A stretch of 64,000 nt of DNA from JAMHWF01 sp048500255 (GCA_048500255.1 JASNYH010000002.1:62001-126000); one strand, 5' to 3'. Shown: positions 29,909 through 40,985, numbered from the stretch's first letter. Numbers and translations are program-made. The notes: generated by a model from the letters alone, not told the origin.

Positions 29909-31069
29909 TTACTTGACGGCGGCGACGATCTTGGTCGCGGCCTCGGCCATCGTGTCGGCGCTGATGATGGGCAGGCCCGAGTCGGCCAGCATCTTCTTGC
30001 CGAGTTCCTCGTTCGTTCCCTTCATGCGCACGACCAGCGGCACCGTCAGATTGACGGCCTTGCACGCGGCGATGACGCCTTCGGCGATGGTGTCGCAGCG
30101 CATGATGCCGCCGAAGATGTTGACGAGGATCGCCTTCACCTTCGGGTTCTTGAGCATGATCTTGAACGCCTCGGTGACCTTTTCGGCCGTCGCGCCGCCG
30201 CCCACATCCAGGAAGTTCGCCGGCTCGCCGCCGAACAGCTTGATCGTGTCCATCGTCGCCATCGCCAGGCCCGCGCCGTTGACCAGGCAGCCGATGTTGC
30301 CGTCGAGGCTGATGTAGGTGAGGTCGAACTTGCCGGCCTCGATCTCTGCCGGATCCTCCTCGTCGAGGTCGCGGTAGGCGACGATCTCGGGGTGGCGAAA
30401 CAGCGCGTTGCTGTCGAAGTTGAACTTGGCGTCGAGCGCCTTGATGTTGCCGTTGCCCTCGAGGATCAGCGGATTGATCTCGGCCAGGCTGGCGTCGGTG
30501 TCCATGTAGCACTGGTAGAGCTTCTTGAACACGTCGACGGCCTGCGCCTGCGAGGCTGCCGGCACGCCGATGCCGTCGGCCAGCTCCTTGGCCTGCGCGT
30601 CGGTGAGGCCGGTCGCCGGATCGACGAACACCTTGATGATCTTCTCGGGCGTGGCGTGAGCGACTTCCTCGATGTCCATGCCGCCCTCGCTGCTGGCCAT
30701 CATTGCCACCTTCTGCGTCGCGCGGTCGGTCAGAGCGGCGACGTAGTACTCCTTCTTGATGTCGGCGCCTTCCTCGATCAGCAGGCGCCGCACCTTCTGG
30801 CCCTGCGGTCCCGTCTGGTGCGTCTTCAGCTGCATGCCGAGGATCTGGCCGGCCAGCGCCTTGACCTCGTCCATGGCACGCGCCAGCTTGACGCCGCCGC
30901 CCTTGCCGCGCCCGCCCGCGTGAATCTGCGCCTTGACCACCCACACGGGGCCGCCGAGCTTCTGCGCCGCCTCGAGCGCCTCTTGCACCGTGAACGCAGG
31001 GTAGCCGCGCGGCACCGGCACGCCGAAGCCGCGCAGCAGCTCCTTGCCCTGGTACTCGTGAATCTTCAT
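29909..31069 (-). CDS. sucC: Succinyl-CoA synthetase beta subunit
   Basis: A 386-residue SucC. The ATP-grasp domain starts MKIHEYQGKELLRGFGVPVP and includes WVVKAQIHAGGRGKGGGVKL. The C-terminal half has ALDAKFNFDSNALFRHPEIV and FGGIMRCDTIAEGVI, the nucleotide-independent CoA ligase region. An AGGAG site lies 10-12 bases before the ATG. An FNR-like operator lies 70 bp upstream, suggesting oxygen control. Confidence 0.98.
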   Translation of the reverse strand: MKIHEYQGKELLRGFGVPVPRGYPAFTVQEALEAAQKLGGPVWVVKAQIHAGGRGKGGGVKLARAMDEVKALAGQILGMQLKTHQTGPQGQKVRRLLIEEGADIKKEYYVAALTDRATQKVAMMASSEGGMDIEEVAHATPEKIIKVFVDPATGLTDAQAKELADGIGVPAASQAQAVDVFKKLYQCYMDTDASLAEINPLILEGNGNIKALDAKFNFDSNALFRHPEIVAYRDLDEEDPAEIEAGKFDLTYISLDGNIGCLVNGAGLAMATMDTIKLFGGEPANFLDVGGGATAEKVTEAFKIMLKNPKVKAILVNIFGGIMRCDTIAEGVIAACKAVNLTVPLVVRMKGTNEELGKKMLADSGLPIISADTMAEAATKIVAAVK

Positions 31070-31138
31070 GGTGCGTGATCTCCTGCAGGTGGGTCGAGCA
31101 AAGGTTTCGGAATCTGCGGGGTTCGAGCGCGCAATGCA

Positions 31139-31152
31139 TTGATTGCGGTCAA
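31139..31152 (-). promoter_or_regulatory. Candidate FNR/ANR-type operator upstream of sucCD
   Basis: TTGAT-TGCG-GTCAA differs from the FNR consensus TTGAT-N4-ATCAA at one position, and the dyad extends one base each side (ATTGAT...GTCAAT). It ends 70 bp before the sucC start codon. In this position an FNR-type regulator could repress or activate sucCD as oxygen falls. No fnr gene is in the window. Confidence 0.55.
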
Positions 31153-31263
31153 TATCCCCCGGCGCGCGGCGGCGCGGCGGCTCGCCGGCGCGAGCACCCG
31201 TCGGCGCTGCGCGGCGCGACGGGTTGGCAATGTAGCACGCGGCATGCTGCACCGCGGCAGGCG

Positions 31264-31800
31264 TCAGGCGTCGTCGGGGTCGTCGTTCACGACGCGCCGG
31301 ATCACGTCGGCCGAGAAGCCGCGGCCGGCGAGGAAGCGCGCCTGGCGCGCACGCGCCGCTGCATCGGCAGCGGGTGCGGCGGCGCCGAACTTGCGCTGCC
31401 AGACGTCGCGCGCGCGCGCCGGCTCGCTGGTGCGCAAGGCCTCGGCCGCGTCCGGCGCGAGCGCGACGTCGTGGCGGGCGAGCTCCTGGCGGATGCGCAG
31501 GTTGCCGTAGCGCGCCGCGCGCGCGTGCACGCGAGACTCGGCGAAGCGCTCGGGCGACAGATGGCGGTGGGCCTCGAGCCAGTCGAGCAGGGCGTCGACC
31601 TCGGCCTCGAGCCGGCGCGGATCGGCCGCGTCGTGCGCCGCCGCGGCATCGTCGACATCGCCGGCCGCGGCCTCGCGTGCGGCGGCGTCGAGGCGCGCGC
31701 GGCGCAGCAGCTTGCACCTCAGCTCGACACGGCTGTGTTCGCGCTGCGCCAGCCAGGCGATGGCGTGCGCCTTGAGCGACAACGGCGGTTTGACGCGCAC
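31264..31800 (-). CDS. recX: Regulatory protein RecX
   Basis: A 178-residue RecX made of three-helix repeats: LKAHAIAWLAQREHSRVELR CKLLRR opens the first, HLSPERFAESRVHARAARYG with LRIRQEL the second, and RQARFLAGRGFSADVIRRVV the last. RecX binds RecA filaments and blocks their extension. The start is a GTG at 31800, 26 bp after the recA stop, so it is co-transcribed with recA and expressed by read-through. An Ala/Asp-rich insertion near residues 40-60 is longer than in most homologs. Confidence 0.93.
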   Translation of the reverse strand: MRVKPPLSLKAHAIAWLAQREHSRVELRCKLLRRARLDAAAREAAAGDVDDAAAAHDAADPRRLEAEVDALLDWLEAHRHLSPERFAESRVHARAARYGNLRIRQELARHDVALAPDAAEALRTSEPARARDVWQRKFGAAAPAADAAARARQARFLAGRGFSADVIRRVVNDDPDDA

Positions 31801-31826
31801 GGCAGCGAGCGCGGCCGCGCGGCCGG

Positions 31827-32867
<1,041 letters not shown>

Positions 32868-32891
32868 GCGGGTCTCCTTGGGTTCGGCGCG

Positions 32892-32921
32892 ATTATGGTC
32901 GCAGACTGGATGTTTGTACAG
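32892..32921 (-). promoter_or_regulatory. recA promoter with overlapping LexA (SOS) box
   Basis: On the minus strand a -10 CATAAT (32892-32897) lies 17 bases from a -35 TGTACA (32915-32920). Overlapping the -35 is CTGTACAAACATCCAG (32906-32921), which matches the CTGT-N8-ACAG SOS box at seven of eight defined positions. This is the usual geometry for LexA repression of recA. Confidence 0.8.
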
Positions 32922-32984
32922 TAGCACGGCCCGCCTCGCTCGCGCCATCCCTACAATGAAGTCGACTGCAGCCACGGGGGCCCG

Positions 32985-33656
<672 letters not shown>

Positions 33657-33666
33657 CGACCCCCTC

Positions 33667-35205
33667 TTGGACACCGCGCCGAAGACCCGCTCCGCGCAGG
33701 GTTCGCTGTTCGGCGAGATCCTCGACTGGATGCTCGCGCCGCTGCTGCTGCTGTGGCCGATGAGCGTGCTGCTGACCTGGCTGGTCGCGCAGAACATCGC
33801 CAACCCGCCGTTCGACCGCCAGCTCGCCGAGGCGGCGCGAGCGCTGTCGCGCCAGATCGCCGTCGGCATCGACTCGCGCAGCGGCGATCTGCGCGCACGC
33901 TTCGAGCTGCCCGCCGGCGCGTCGGAGCTGTTGCACACCGACGAGGCAGACGAGATCTATTACCAGGTGCTCGGCCTGCGCGGCGAGTTCGTCAGCGGCG
34001 AGCGCGACCTGCCGGTGCCGGTCGACGATCGCCCGGCGCCGCCCGGCGAAGTGCGCTTTCGCGACGACGCGATCCACGGCCGCCCGGTGCGCGTGGCCTA
34101 TCTCTGGGTCGCGCCGGGGGGGCTCGACCCGGCCGCGGCGACGGCACTGGTGCAGGTCGGCGAGACGCTGGGCAAGCGCTCGCGCCTGGCCACCGAGATC
34201 CTCAAGGGCGTGATCCTGCCGCAGTTCGTCATCCTGCCGGTGGCCGTGCTGCTGGTGTGGCTGGCGCTGTCACGCGGTATCGCGCCACTGAACCAGCTGC
34301 AACGGCGCATCCGCTCGCGCGACAGCAACGACCTGAGCCCGATCGACGAGCGCGAGGCGCCCGAGGAGGTGGCGCCGCTGGTGCGCGCCATCAACGACCT
34401 GCTGGCGCGGCTCGACCGCTCGATCGGGGCGCAGAAGCACTTCCTCGCCGACGCCGCGCACCAGCTCAAGACGCCGCTGGCGGGGCTGCGCACGCAGGCC
34501 GAACTGGCGCAGCGCGAGATCGACGCCGGCCAGCGCGATCCGCAAGAGCTGAAGAAGTCGCTGCGCCAGATCGCGCGCTCGAGCCAGAGCGCCGCCCACA
34601 TGGTCAACCAGCTGCTCGCGCTGGCGCGTGCCGAAGGCAAGGAGCAGACCGTGCAGCTCGAAAGCGTGAGCCTCGCGCCGGTGGCCGCCGAGACGGTGCG
34701 CGACTTCGTGCCGCGCGCACTCGACAAGCGCATCGACCTCGGTTACGAGGGCCCGGAGCCCGAGGGCTCGACGCTGCGCGTGCGCGGCCACGCCGTGCTG
34801 CTGCGCGAGCTGATGCGCAACCTCGTCGACAACGCACTGCAGTACACGCCGGCCGGAGGCACGGTGACGGTGCGCGTCGTCGAGGATCCGTTCGGTCAGG
34901 TCGTCGTGCTGCAGGTCGAAGACAACGGGCCCGGCATCCCGACGGCCGAACGCGAACACGTGTTCCAGCCCTTCTATCGCGCGCTCGGCACCAATGTCGA
35001 CGGCTCGGGGCTGGGGCTGGCGATCGTTCGCGAGATCGCCGACCAGCACGGCGCCGAGATCATGCTCGACGACGCCTGGCCGCGCGCGGCGAACGCCGCC
35101 AGCCACGATGCCGCCCCCCCCGCGGCAGGCGGTCATGGCGTCGGCGCGCGCTTCACGCTGCGCTTTCGCGCCGTTGCACCGGCCACGAAGGCCCCCGCTG
35201 ACTGA
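33667..35205 (+). CDS. Sensor histidine kinase (TctE/QseC-like)
   Basis: A 512-residue kinase. Membrane helices lie near residues 22-45 and 180-202 and flank a periplasmic 2CSK_N domain (ARALSRQIAVGIDSRSGDL). A HAMP segment follows, then HisKA with His265 in FLADAAHQLKTPLAGLRTQA and HATPase_c boxes LMRNLVDNALQYTPAGG, VEDNGPGIP and GSGLGLAIV. It is the partner of the regulator just upstream. The start is taken as TTG 33667; an ATG at 33730 would remove the first residues before the membrane helix. A Pro/Ala-rich stretch is inserted late in the ATPase domain. Confidence 0.92.
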   Translation: MDTAPKTRSAQGSLFGEILDWMLAPLLLLWPMSVLLTWLVAQNIANPPFDRQLAEAARALSRQIAVGIDSRSGDLRARFELPAGASELLHTDEADEIYYQVLGLRGEFVSGERDLPVPVDDRPAPPGEVRFRDDAIHGRPVRVAYLWVAPGGLDPAAATALVQVGETLGKRSRLATEILKGVILPQFVILPVAVLLVWLALSRGIAPLNQLQRRIRSRDSNDLSPIDEREAPEEVAPLVRAINDLLARLDRSIGAQKHFLADAAHQLKTPLAGLRTQAELAQREIDAGQRDPQELKKSLRQIARSSQSAAHMVNQLLALARAEGKEQTVQLESVSLAPVAAETVRDFVPRALDKRIDLGYEGPEPEGSTLRVRGHAVLLRELMRNLVDNALQYTPAGGTVTVRVVEDPFGQVVVLQVEDNGPGIPTAEREHVFQPFYRALGTNVDGSGLGLAIVREIADQHGAEIMLDDAWPRAANAASHDAAPPAAGGHGVGARFTLRFRAVAPATKAPAD

Positions 35206-35259
35206 CGCACGAGGCACCGCCCCCAACCTCGTAGACTGGGGTAAACCCCAGGACTCGCG

Positions 35260-36267
35260 ATGAACTTGATCCACCGCTGGCGCCGCTGGTTCGCCAGACC
35301 GGCCGCAGCGCCGCCGCGGCCGCGCATCGCGCTGGCGCTGCAAGGCGGCGGCTCGCACGGCGCCTTCACGGGGGGCGTGCTCGACCGCCTGCTCGAAGAC
35401 GGCCGCTACGAAATCGGCGCGATTTCGGGCACCAGCGCCGGCGCGCTCAACGGCGCCGTGCTCGTCACCGGGCTGGCCGCCGGTGGCCCGGCCGGCGCGC
35501 GCGCCGCTCTGGCCGGCTTCTGGCGCGACATCGCCGCCGCCGGCGTGGCCGGTGCACCGACCACGCGCTGGATCGGGCGCTGGTTCGGCGCGCTGGGGCC
35601 GTATGCGCTCAACCCGCTGGGCCTGAACCCGCTGCGCGACCTCGTGCGGCGCCACGTCGACGAACGCGCGCTGCGCGCCGGCGCCCCGGCGTTGCACGTC
35701 ACGGCGACGGCCGTGCGCAGCGGCCGGCCGCGTGTGTTCTCGGGCGCCGAGCTCGGCGTCGATGCGCTGCTGGCGTCGGCCTGTCTGCCGCTGTTGTTCC
35801 ATGCCGTCGAGATCGACGGCGAGCCGTACTGGGACGGCGGCTACAGCGGCAATCCGTCGCTGCAGCCACTGGCCGTCGAAGGTACGACGGTCGACGTCGT
35901 GCTCGTGCGCATCAATCCGCTGTGGCGCGCCGACGCGCCGACAGCCGGCGCCGCGATCACCGACCGCGTCAACGAGATCGTGTTCAACGCCGTGCTGATC
36001 GCCGAGCTGCAGGCGCTGGCCGACGCCGAGCGGCTGCGCCGCGACTGCGGCCGCGCCCCCGCGTGGCGGCTGCACGCGATCGACGACGACGACGCGCTGG
36101 CGCACTACGGCGCGGCGAGCAAACTGGCCGCCGAGCCGGCGCTGATCGACGAGCTGTTCGCTCTCGGCCGCGGCGCGGCCGGGCGCTTTGTCGCGCAGCA
36201 CGCCGACGACGTCGGGCGCCGCGCCACGTTCGAGCTCGGCGACGCGACGACCGGCGCGCCGCGCTGA
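35260..36267 (+). CDS. Patatin-like phospholipase
   Basis: A 335-residue patatin-domain protein. The oxyanion hole is LALQGGGSHGAFTGGVLDRL, the nucleophile Ser lies in ISGTSAGALNG, and the catalytic Asp in YWDGGYSGNPSL, giving the Ser-Asp dyad of patatins. There is no signal peptide; a basic N-terminus (HRWRRWFARP) precedes the domain. The family hydrolyses acyl chains from phospholipids or storage polymers. Immediately upstream, a CTGGGG/CCCCAG hairpin at 35236-35251 covers the translation-initiation region. It converges with rodA. Confidence 0.9.
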   Translation: MNLIHRWRRWFARPAAAPPRPRIALALQGGGSHGAFTGGVLDRLLEDGRYEIGAISGTSAGALNGAVLVTGLAAGGPAGARAALAGFWRDIAAAGVAGAPTTRWIGRWFGALGPYALNPLGLNPLRDLVRRHVDERALRAGAPALHVTATAVRSGRPRVFSGAELGVDALLASACLPLLFHAVEIDGEPYWDGGYSGNPSLQPLAVEGTTVDVVLVRINPLWRADAPTAGAAITDRVNEIVFNAVLIAELQALADAERLRRDCGRAPAWRLHAIDDDDALAHYGAASKLAAEPALIDELFALGRGAAGRFVAQHADDVGRRATFELGDATTGAPR

Positions 36268-36280
36268 GCGGCGAGCCGCC

Positions 36281-37444
36281 TCAGGTCTGCACCAGGCGCC
36301 GGCTCTTGGAGATCGACATCAGGATGCCCAGCGCCAGGCCCAATGTGACCATCGCCGTGCCGCCGTAGCTGACGAACGGCAGCGGGATGCCGACCACCGG
36401 CAGGATGCCGCTGACCATGCCCATGTTGACGAAGGCATACGTGAAGAAGCTCAGCGTGATGGCGCCGGCGAGCAGGCGCGCGAACAGCGTCGGCGCCTCG
36501 GCCGCGATCATCAGGCCGCGAAAGATGAGGAACAGGAAGCCGAGCAACAGGCCGACCACGCCGGCAAGACCGAACTCCTCGCAGAAGGCGGCGAAGATGA
36601 AGTCCGTCGTGCGCTCGGGGATGAACTCGAGGTGCGTCTGCGTGCCCTGCATGAAGCCCTTGCCCGTCATGCCGCCCGAGCCGATCGCGATCATGCCTTG
36701 CAGGATGTGGAAGCCCTTGCCGAGTGGGTCCTTGGTCGGGTCGAGCAGCGTGCAGACCCTGTTCTTCTGGTACTCGTGCAGCAGCGGCCACTTCACGTCG
36801 GGCCGGCAAATCGCGTCCTCGTAGCCGACCAGCCCGCCCACGGCGACCGCGCCGGCGATCAGCACCGGCAGGATCAGCCACCACGACAACCCGGCGAAGA
36901 AGATGACGTACAGCCCCGCCGACAGCACCAGCACCGCGGTACCGAGGTCGGGCTGCTTGACGATCAGACCGACGGGCACCGCCAGCAGCAGCAGCGCGCC
37001 GACGAAGTCGCGCACGCGCAGCTGGCCCTCACGACGCTGGAACCACCACGCGAGCATCAGCGGCGTCGCCAGCTTCAGGATCTCGGACGGCTGCACCACG
37101 ATGCCGACGTCGAGCCAGCGCGTCGCACCCTTCTTGGTGATGCCGAACACCGCCGTCGCCACGAGCAGTGCCACGCCGACGGTGTAGATCGGCACGGCCA
37201 GCGCCATCAGCCGATGCGGCGGGATCTGCGCCACGATGAACAGAAGCGCCAGTGCGAGCAGCATGTTGCGGCCGTGGTCGACGAAGCGCGTGCCGTGGTC
37301 GAAACCGGCCGAGTACATCGTGACGAGGCCGGCGCCGGCGAGCAGCACGACGGCGAACGCCAGCGGCCCGTCGAAGCCCTGGAACACCGGCTTCAGGCGC
37401 TTCCACCAGGTCGGCTGGTCGAGGATGTTGCCGCTCATGCTCAT
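36281..37444 (-). CDS. rodA: Rod-shape peptidoglycan glycosyltransferase RodA
   Basis: A 387-residue SEDS protein with about ten membrane helices. Hallmarks: MYSAGFDHG, GATRWLDVGIVVQPSEILKL, VKQPDLGTAVLVL with the essential Asp, and the C-terminal FVSYGGTAMVTLGLALGILMS. It polymerises lipid II in the elongasome with PBP2. The ATG at 37444 shares ATGA with the mrdA stop; an ATG two codons later is equally possible. The central periplasmic loop (CRPDVKWPLLHEYQKNRV) is typical. Confidence 0.97.
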   Translation of the reverse strand: MSMSGNILDQPTWWKRLKPVFQGFDGPLAFAVVLLAGAGLVTMYSAGFDHGTRFVDHGRNMLLALALLFIVAQIPPHRLMALAVPIYTVGVALLVATAVFGITKKGATRWLDVGIVVQPSEILKLATPLMLAWWFQRREGQLRVRDFVGALLLLAVPVGLIVKQPDLGTAVLVLSAGLYVIFFAGLSWWLILPVLIAGAVAVGGLVGYEDAICRPDVKWPLLHEYQKNRVCTLLDPTKDPLGKGFHILQGMIAIGSGGMTGKGFMQGTQTHLEFIPERTTDFIFAAFCEEFGLAGVVGLLLGFLFLIFRGLMIAAEAPTLFARLLAGAITLSFFTYAFVNMGMVSGILPVVGIPLPFVSYGGTAMVTLGLALGILMSISKSRRLVQT

Positions 37445-39456
37445 CTCTGGGCCACCTGCTGCGCGGCAGCCGACGCCGCCTCCTGCGGCGGGGCCGCAAC
37501 CCCGGCGCCGCCGGGCAGTGGCACCTCGGCCGACAGGCGCTGCTTGCCGATCGGCGCCGTCGACTTGCCGATGCGCGTGGCCGCGATGTCTTCGACGCTC
37601 GGATAGCGCCCGAGCAGCACGTGGTCGAACACGCGCCGCGCGATCGGCGCCGCCGCCTCGGAGCCGAAGCCGGCGTTCTCGACGATGACGGCCAGCGCGA
37701 TCGTCGGCGCCTCGATCGGCGCGAAGGCGACGTACAGCGAGTGGTCGCGCTGGTGCTCCTCGAGCTTGGCGGCGTTGTACTTCTCGTTGGCCTTGATGCC
37801 GATGGCCTGCGCCGTGCCCGTCTTGCCGCCCGACTTGTAGCCGGCGCCGACGAACGAGCGCACCGAGGTGCCCTCCTGAGTCACCAGGTACAGTGCGCGG
37901 TTGATCAGCTCGACGTGCTCGGGCTTGAACGGCAGCGGCGGCAGGGCGTCGCTGGCGACGCGGCGGCGCTCGTGCGTCTCGATGTTCTCGATCTCGCGCA
38001 CCAGACGCGGCTTGTAGCGCTGACCTCCGCTGACGAGCGTCGACGTCGCCGTCGCCAGCTGCAGCGCGGTGAAGTTGTTGTAGCCCTGGCCGATGCCCAG
38101 CGAGATCGTCTCGCCGCCATACCACTTCTGCTGCTCGGGCTTGCGGTAGGCGCGGCGCTTCCATTCGGTGGACGGCAGCAGCCCCGTGACCTCGCCCTCG
38201 ACGTCGATGCCCGTCTTGCGGCCGAAGCCGAACGGCAGCAGCTGCTCGTGCATCAGGTCGACGCCCATCTCGTTGGCCAGCGAGTAGTAGTAGACATTGC
38301 TCGACTTGACGATGCTGCGCGTCATGTCGACGGCGCCCAGCCCGTGGTCGCCATGGCTGCGGAACACGTGGCCGCCGTAGGTGTACGTGCCGCCGTCGTG
38401 GATCACGGTGCTCGCCCCGCGCTTGCCCGTGTTCAGCGCCGCCATCGCCATGAACGGCTTGAACGTCGAGCCGGGCGGATAGGTGCCGCGCAGCGCGCGG
38501 TTGAGCAGCGGCTTGTCGATCGACTCGTTGAGCTCGCGCCACGAGTCGGCGTCGATGCCGTCGACGAACAGGTTCGGGTCGAAGGTCGGCTTGCTGACGA
38601 AGGCGAGCACTTCGCCGGTGCGCGGGTCGAGCGCGACGAGCGCGCCACGCCGCTCGCCAAACATCTCTTCGACCAGCGCCTGCAGCCGGATGTCGATCGA
38701 CAGCATCAGCGTGTTGCCGGGCGTCGCCGGGTTGCTCTTGAGGCGCCGCACGGCGCGCCCGCCGGCGCTGGTCTCGACTTCCTCGAAGCCCGTCGTGCCG
38801 TGCAGCTCGGACTCGTAGCTCTGCTCGATGCCGAGCTTGCCGATGTACTCGGTGCCGCGGTAGTTGGCGAGCGCCTCCTCGGGCCAGTCCTCCATCGCCT
38901 TCTTCTCGGCCTGGTTGATGCGGCCGATGTAGCCGATCAGGTGACTGCCCGTCTCGCCGAGCGGATAGTGGCGGAACAGCCTCGCGCGCACCTCGACGCC
39001 GGGGAAGCGGAAGCGTTGCGCCGTGAAGCGCGCCACCTCCTCGTCGGTGAGCTTGGTGCGCAGCGGAAGCGACTCGACGCTCTTGCTCTCGTCGAGCGCG
39101 CGCTTGAAGCGGCGCCGGTCGCGCGGGCCGATGTCGACGATCTTCGCCAGCTCGTCGATCGTCACCTCGAGGTCGCCGACCTTCGACGGCATGATCTCGA
39201 GCGTGTAGGCCGAGTAGTTGTTGGCCAGCACGACACCGTTGCGGTCGAGGATCAGCCCGCGGTTGGGCACGATCGGCACGATGGCGATGCGGTTGGCCTC
39301 GGCCTGCGTCGCCAGCTCCTCGTGCTGATAGACCTGCAGGTAGACCATGCGCGCCGCGAGCAGCCCGAAGGCGACGAGCACGGCCAGCGCGGCGGCGAGC
39401 AGCCGGCCGCGAAAGCGGCCCAGCTCGCGCTCGACGTCCTTGAGCTCCGTGATCAT
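37441..39456 (-). CDS. mrdA: Penicillin-binding protein 2
   Basis: A 671-residue class B PBP. An N-terminal membrane helix (LLAAALAVLVAFGLLAARMV) is followed by the dimerisation domain (NRGLILDRNGVVLANNYSAY) and the transpeptidase domain: active Ser in PPGSTFKPFMA near residue 328, SNVYYYSLANEMG, and KTGTAQAIG. It crosslinks side-wall peptidoglycan and partners RodA. The start at 39456 is 10 bp from the mreD stop. It belongs to the mreBCD-mrdA-rodA operon. Confidence 0.97.
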   Translation of the reverse strand: MITELKDVERELGRFRGRLLAAALAVLVAFGLLAARMVYLQVYQHEELATQAEANRIAIVPIVPNRGLILDRNGVVLANNYSAYTLEIMPSKVGDLEVTIDELAKIVDIGPRDRRRFKRALDESKSVESLPLRTKLTDEEVARFTAQRFRFPGVEVRARLFRHYPLGETGSHLIGYIGRINQAEKKAMEDWPEEALANYRGTEYIGKLGIEQSYESELHGTTGFEEVETSAGGRAVRRLKSNPATPGNTLMLSIDIRLQALVEEMFGERRGALVALDPRTGEVLAFVSKPTFDPNLFVDGIDADSWRELNESIDKPLLNRALRGTYPPGSTFKPFMAMAALNTGKRGASTVIHDGGTYTYGGHVFRSHGDHGLGAVDMTRSIVKSSNVYYYSLANEMGVDLMHEQLLPFGFGRKTGIDVEGEVTGLLPSTEWKRRAYRKPEQQKWYGGETISLGIGQGYNNFTALQLATATSTLVSGGQRYKPRLVREIENIETHERRRVASDALPPLPFKPEHVELINRALYLVTQEGTSVRSFVGAGYKSGGKTGTAQAIGIKANEKYNAAKLEEHQRDHSLYVAFAPIEAPTIALAVIVENAGFGSEAAAPIARRVFDHVLLGRYPSVEDIAATRIGKSTAPIGKQRLSAEVPLPGGAGVAAPPQEAASAAAQQVAQR

Positions 39457-39466
39457 GCTCGCGCCT

Positions 39467-39988
39467 CTACAGCGGCCGGTTCTTGTCCGGGTCGGGCGGC
39501 CGCCGCTGCGGTGCGAGCAGCGCCGCACTGACGATCGGCCACAACAGCGCTTCGAACACGGGCGCGAGCGCCAGTTCCCAGCCCGGGAACATGCCGCCCG
39601 AAATCATGCCCACGAGCAGCGAGATGCCGTGCGCGGCGACGAACACCGGCAGCACCTGCAGCGCCTGCGACGGCACGCTGAACCACAGCAGCCGGCGGTG
39701 CATCGCGATGGCGAAGAAGCTCATCAGCGTGTAGGCCAGCGCGTGCTGGCCGAGCAGCGCGCCGGCGTGCACGTCGATCAGCACGCCGAACACGAACGCC
39801 GCGCCGACGCCCACGCGCAGCGGCTGGTGCACGTTCCAGAACACGAGCACGAGCGCCAGCAGGTCGGGCGATGCCGGGCGGCGGCCGAGCGGGATCATCT
39901 CGAACACCAGCGCGGCCAGCAGCGTCAGCCAGATGAACAGCGGATTGGCCGGCAGCAGCAGCTGGTCCGACCCGCGCGGCATGATCAT
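39467..39988 (-). CDS. mreD: Rod-shape-determining protein MreD
   Basis: A 173-residue membrane protein with five or six helices: LPANPLFIWLTLLAALVFEM, LLALVLVFWNVHQPLRVGVG, FGVLIDVHAGALLGQHALAY, ALQVLPVFVAAHGISLLVGM and a last one near 145-160. The LVFWNVHQP and D(V)HAG..GQHAL motifs are MreD signatures. It links MreC and the cytoskeleton to wall synthesis. The start overlaps the mreC stop (ATGA). Confidence 0.95.
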   Translation of the reverse strand: MIMPRGSDQLLLPANPLFIWLTLLAALVFEMIPLGRRPASPDLLALVLVFWNVHQPLRVGVGAAFVFGVLIDVHAGALLGQHALAYTLMSFFAIAMHRRLLWFSVPSQALQVLPVFVAAHGISLLVGMISGGMFPGWELALAPVFEALLWPIVSAALLAPQRRPPDPDKNRPL

Positions 39989-40914
39989 CGGCGCCCCTTC
40001 TCTTTCTTCTTCGCCGCGCGGGAGCCTTCGTCGGACGCAGCCTCGGCGGGCGGGCGGGGCAACTGCAGGCCCGCCGGCTCGAGCACGAGCACGTGGCGCA
40101 CGCCGTCGGGCGCGGCGACGGGCACCAGCACGATGCGCGCGAAGCCGCCCTCGGCGCGCCGCTCGACGCTGCTCACGCGCGCCACCGGCACGCCCGGCGG
40201 ATAGACGCCGTCGACGCCCGAGGTGGAGAGCAGGTCACCCACCTGCACGTCGGCACTGCCTGCCATGTAGCGCAGCTCGAGACCGCCGCCGCCAGCCAGG
40301 CCGTACGCCGCACTGCGCTGCTGCGTGCGCGTGTTGAGCACCGGGATGGCCGCGTCCTTGTCGGTCAGCAACGTCAGCTCCGACGACAGCGGATAGACCC
40401 GCGTCACCTGTCCGAGCACGCCGGCCTCGTTGATGACGGGCGAGCCGAGCGCCACGCCGTCGGTGGCGCCGCGGTCGATCACGACCTTGCGCGAATAGAG
40501 GTCGCTCGCCTCGTACAGCACCTCGGCGGCATGCGCGCGCACCAGCAGCCGCGCGCGCAGGCCGAGCAGCGAGCGCAGCTGCTCGTTCTCGCGCTCGAGC
40601 ACGTCGACGCGCGTCGTGCGCTCGGCCTGGCGCGCCAGCGAGGCGCGCGCCTGAGCCTCGCCCTCGAGCGCATCCTGCAGGCCGCGGCCGTACTGCCACA
40701 GGCCGTTCCACCACTCGACGGGCGCGAGCAGCGTGCGCTCGACCGGATGCAGCACGGTGGCGATCGCGGCGCGCAGCGGCCGCACGAGCTCGAAGCGCGC
40801 GTCCGACGCCATCAGGAACAGCGCCAGCGCCGAGAAGAAGACCAGCTTGGTCAGCGCCGACGGCCCCTGGCGGAAGAAGGGCGGCGGCGTACGGTCGAGC
40901 GTGCCGAGGGGCAT
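39985..40914 (-). CDS. mreC: Rod-shape-determining protein MreC
   Basis: A 309-residue protein. One membrane helix near residue 20-40 is followed by a periplasmic coiled coil (ARASLARQAERTTRVDVLER) and the two beta-barrel domains: EVLYEASDLYSRKVVIDRGA, GSPVINEAGVLGQVTRVYPL and the STSGVDGVYPPGVPVARVSS motif. MreC is a periplasmic scaffold of the elongasome. The C-terminus ends in a Lys/Arg tail (RAAKKKEKGRR), unusual but seen in other Burkholderiales. Confidence 0.96.
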   Translation of the reverse strand: MPLGTLDRTPPPFFRQGPSALTKLVFFSALALFLMASDARFELVRPLRAAIATVLHPVERTLLAPVEWWNGLWQYGRGLQDALEGEAQARASLARQAERTTRVDVLERENEQLRSLLGLRARLLVRAHAAEVLYEASDLYSRKVVIDRGATDGVALGSPVINEAGVLGQVTRVYPLSSELTLLTDKDAAIPVLNTRTQQRSAAYGLAGGGGLELRYMAGSADVQVGDLLSTSGVDGVYPPGVPVARVSSVERRAEGGFARIVLVPVAAPDGVRHVLVLEPAGLQLPRPPAEAASDEGSRAAKKKEKGRR

Positions 40915-40985
40915 GGGCTACGGCGCCGGCGTCAGGTCGCAGCGTGCCGTGCGGCTCGGTCCGCGGGGCAGGCTCGCGACCGCAC

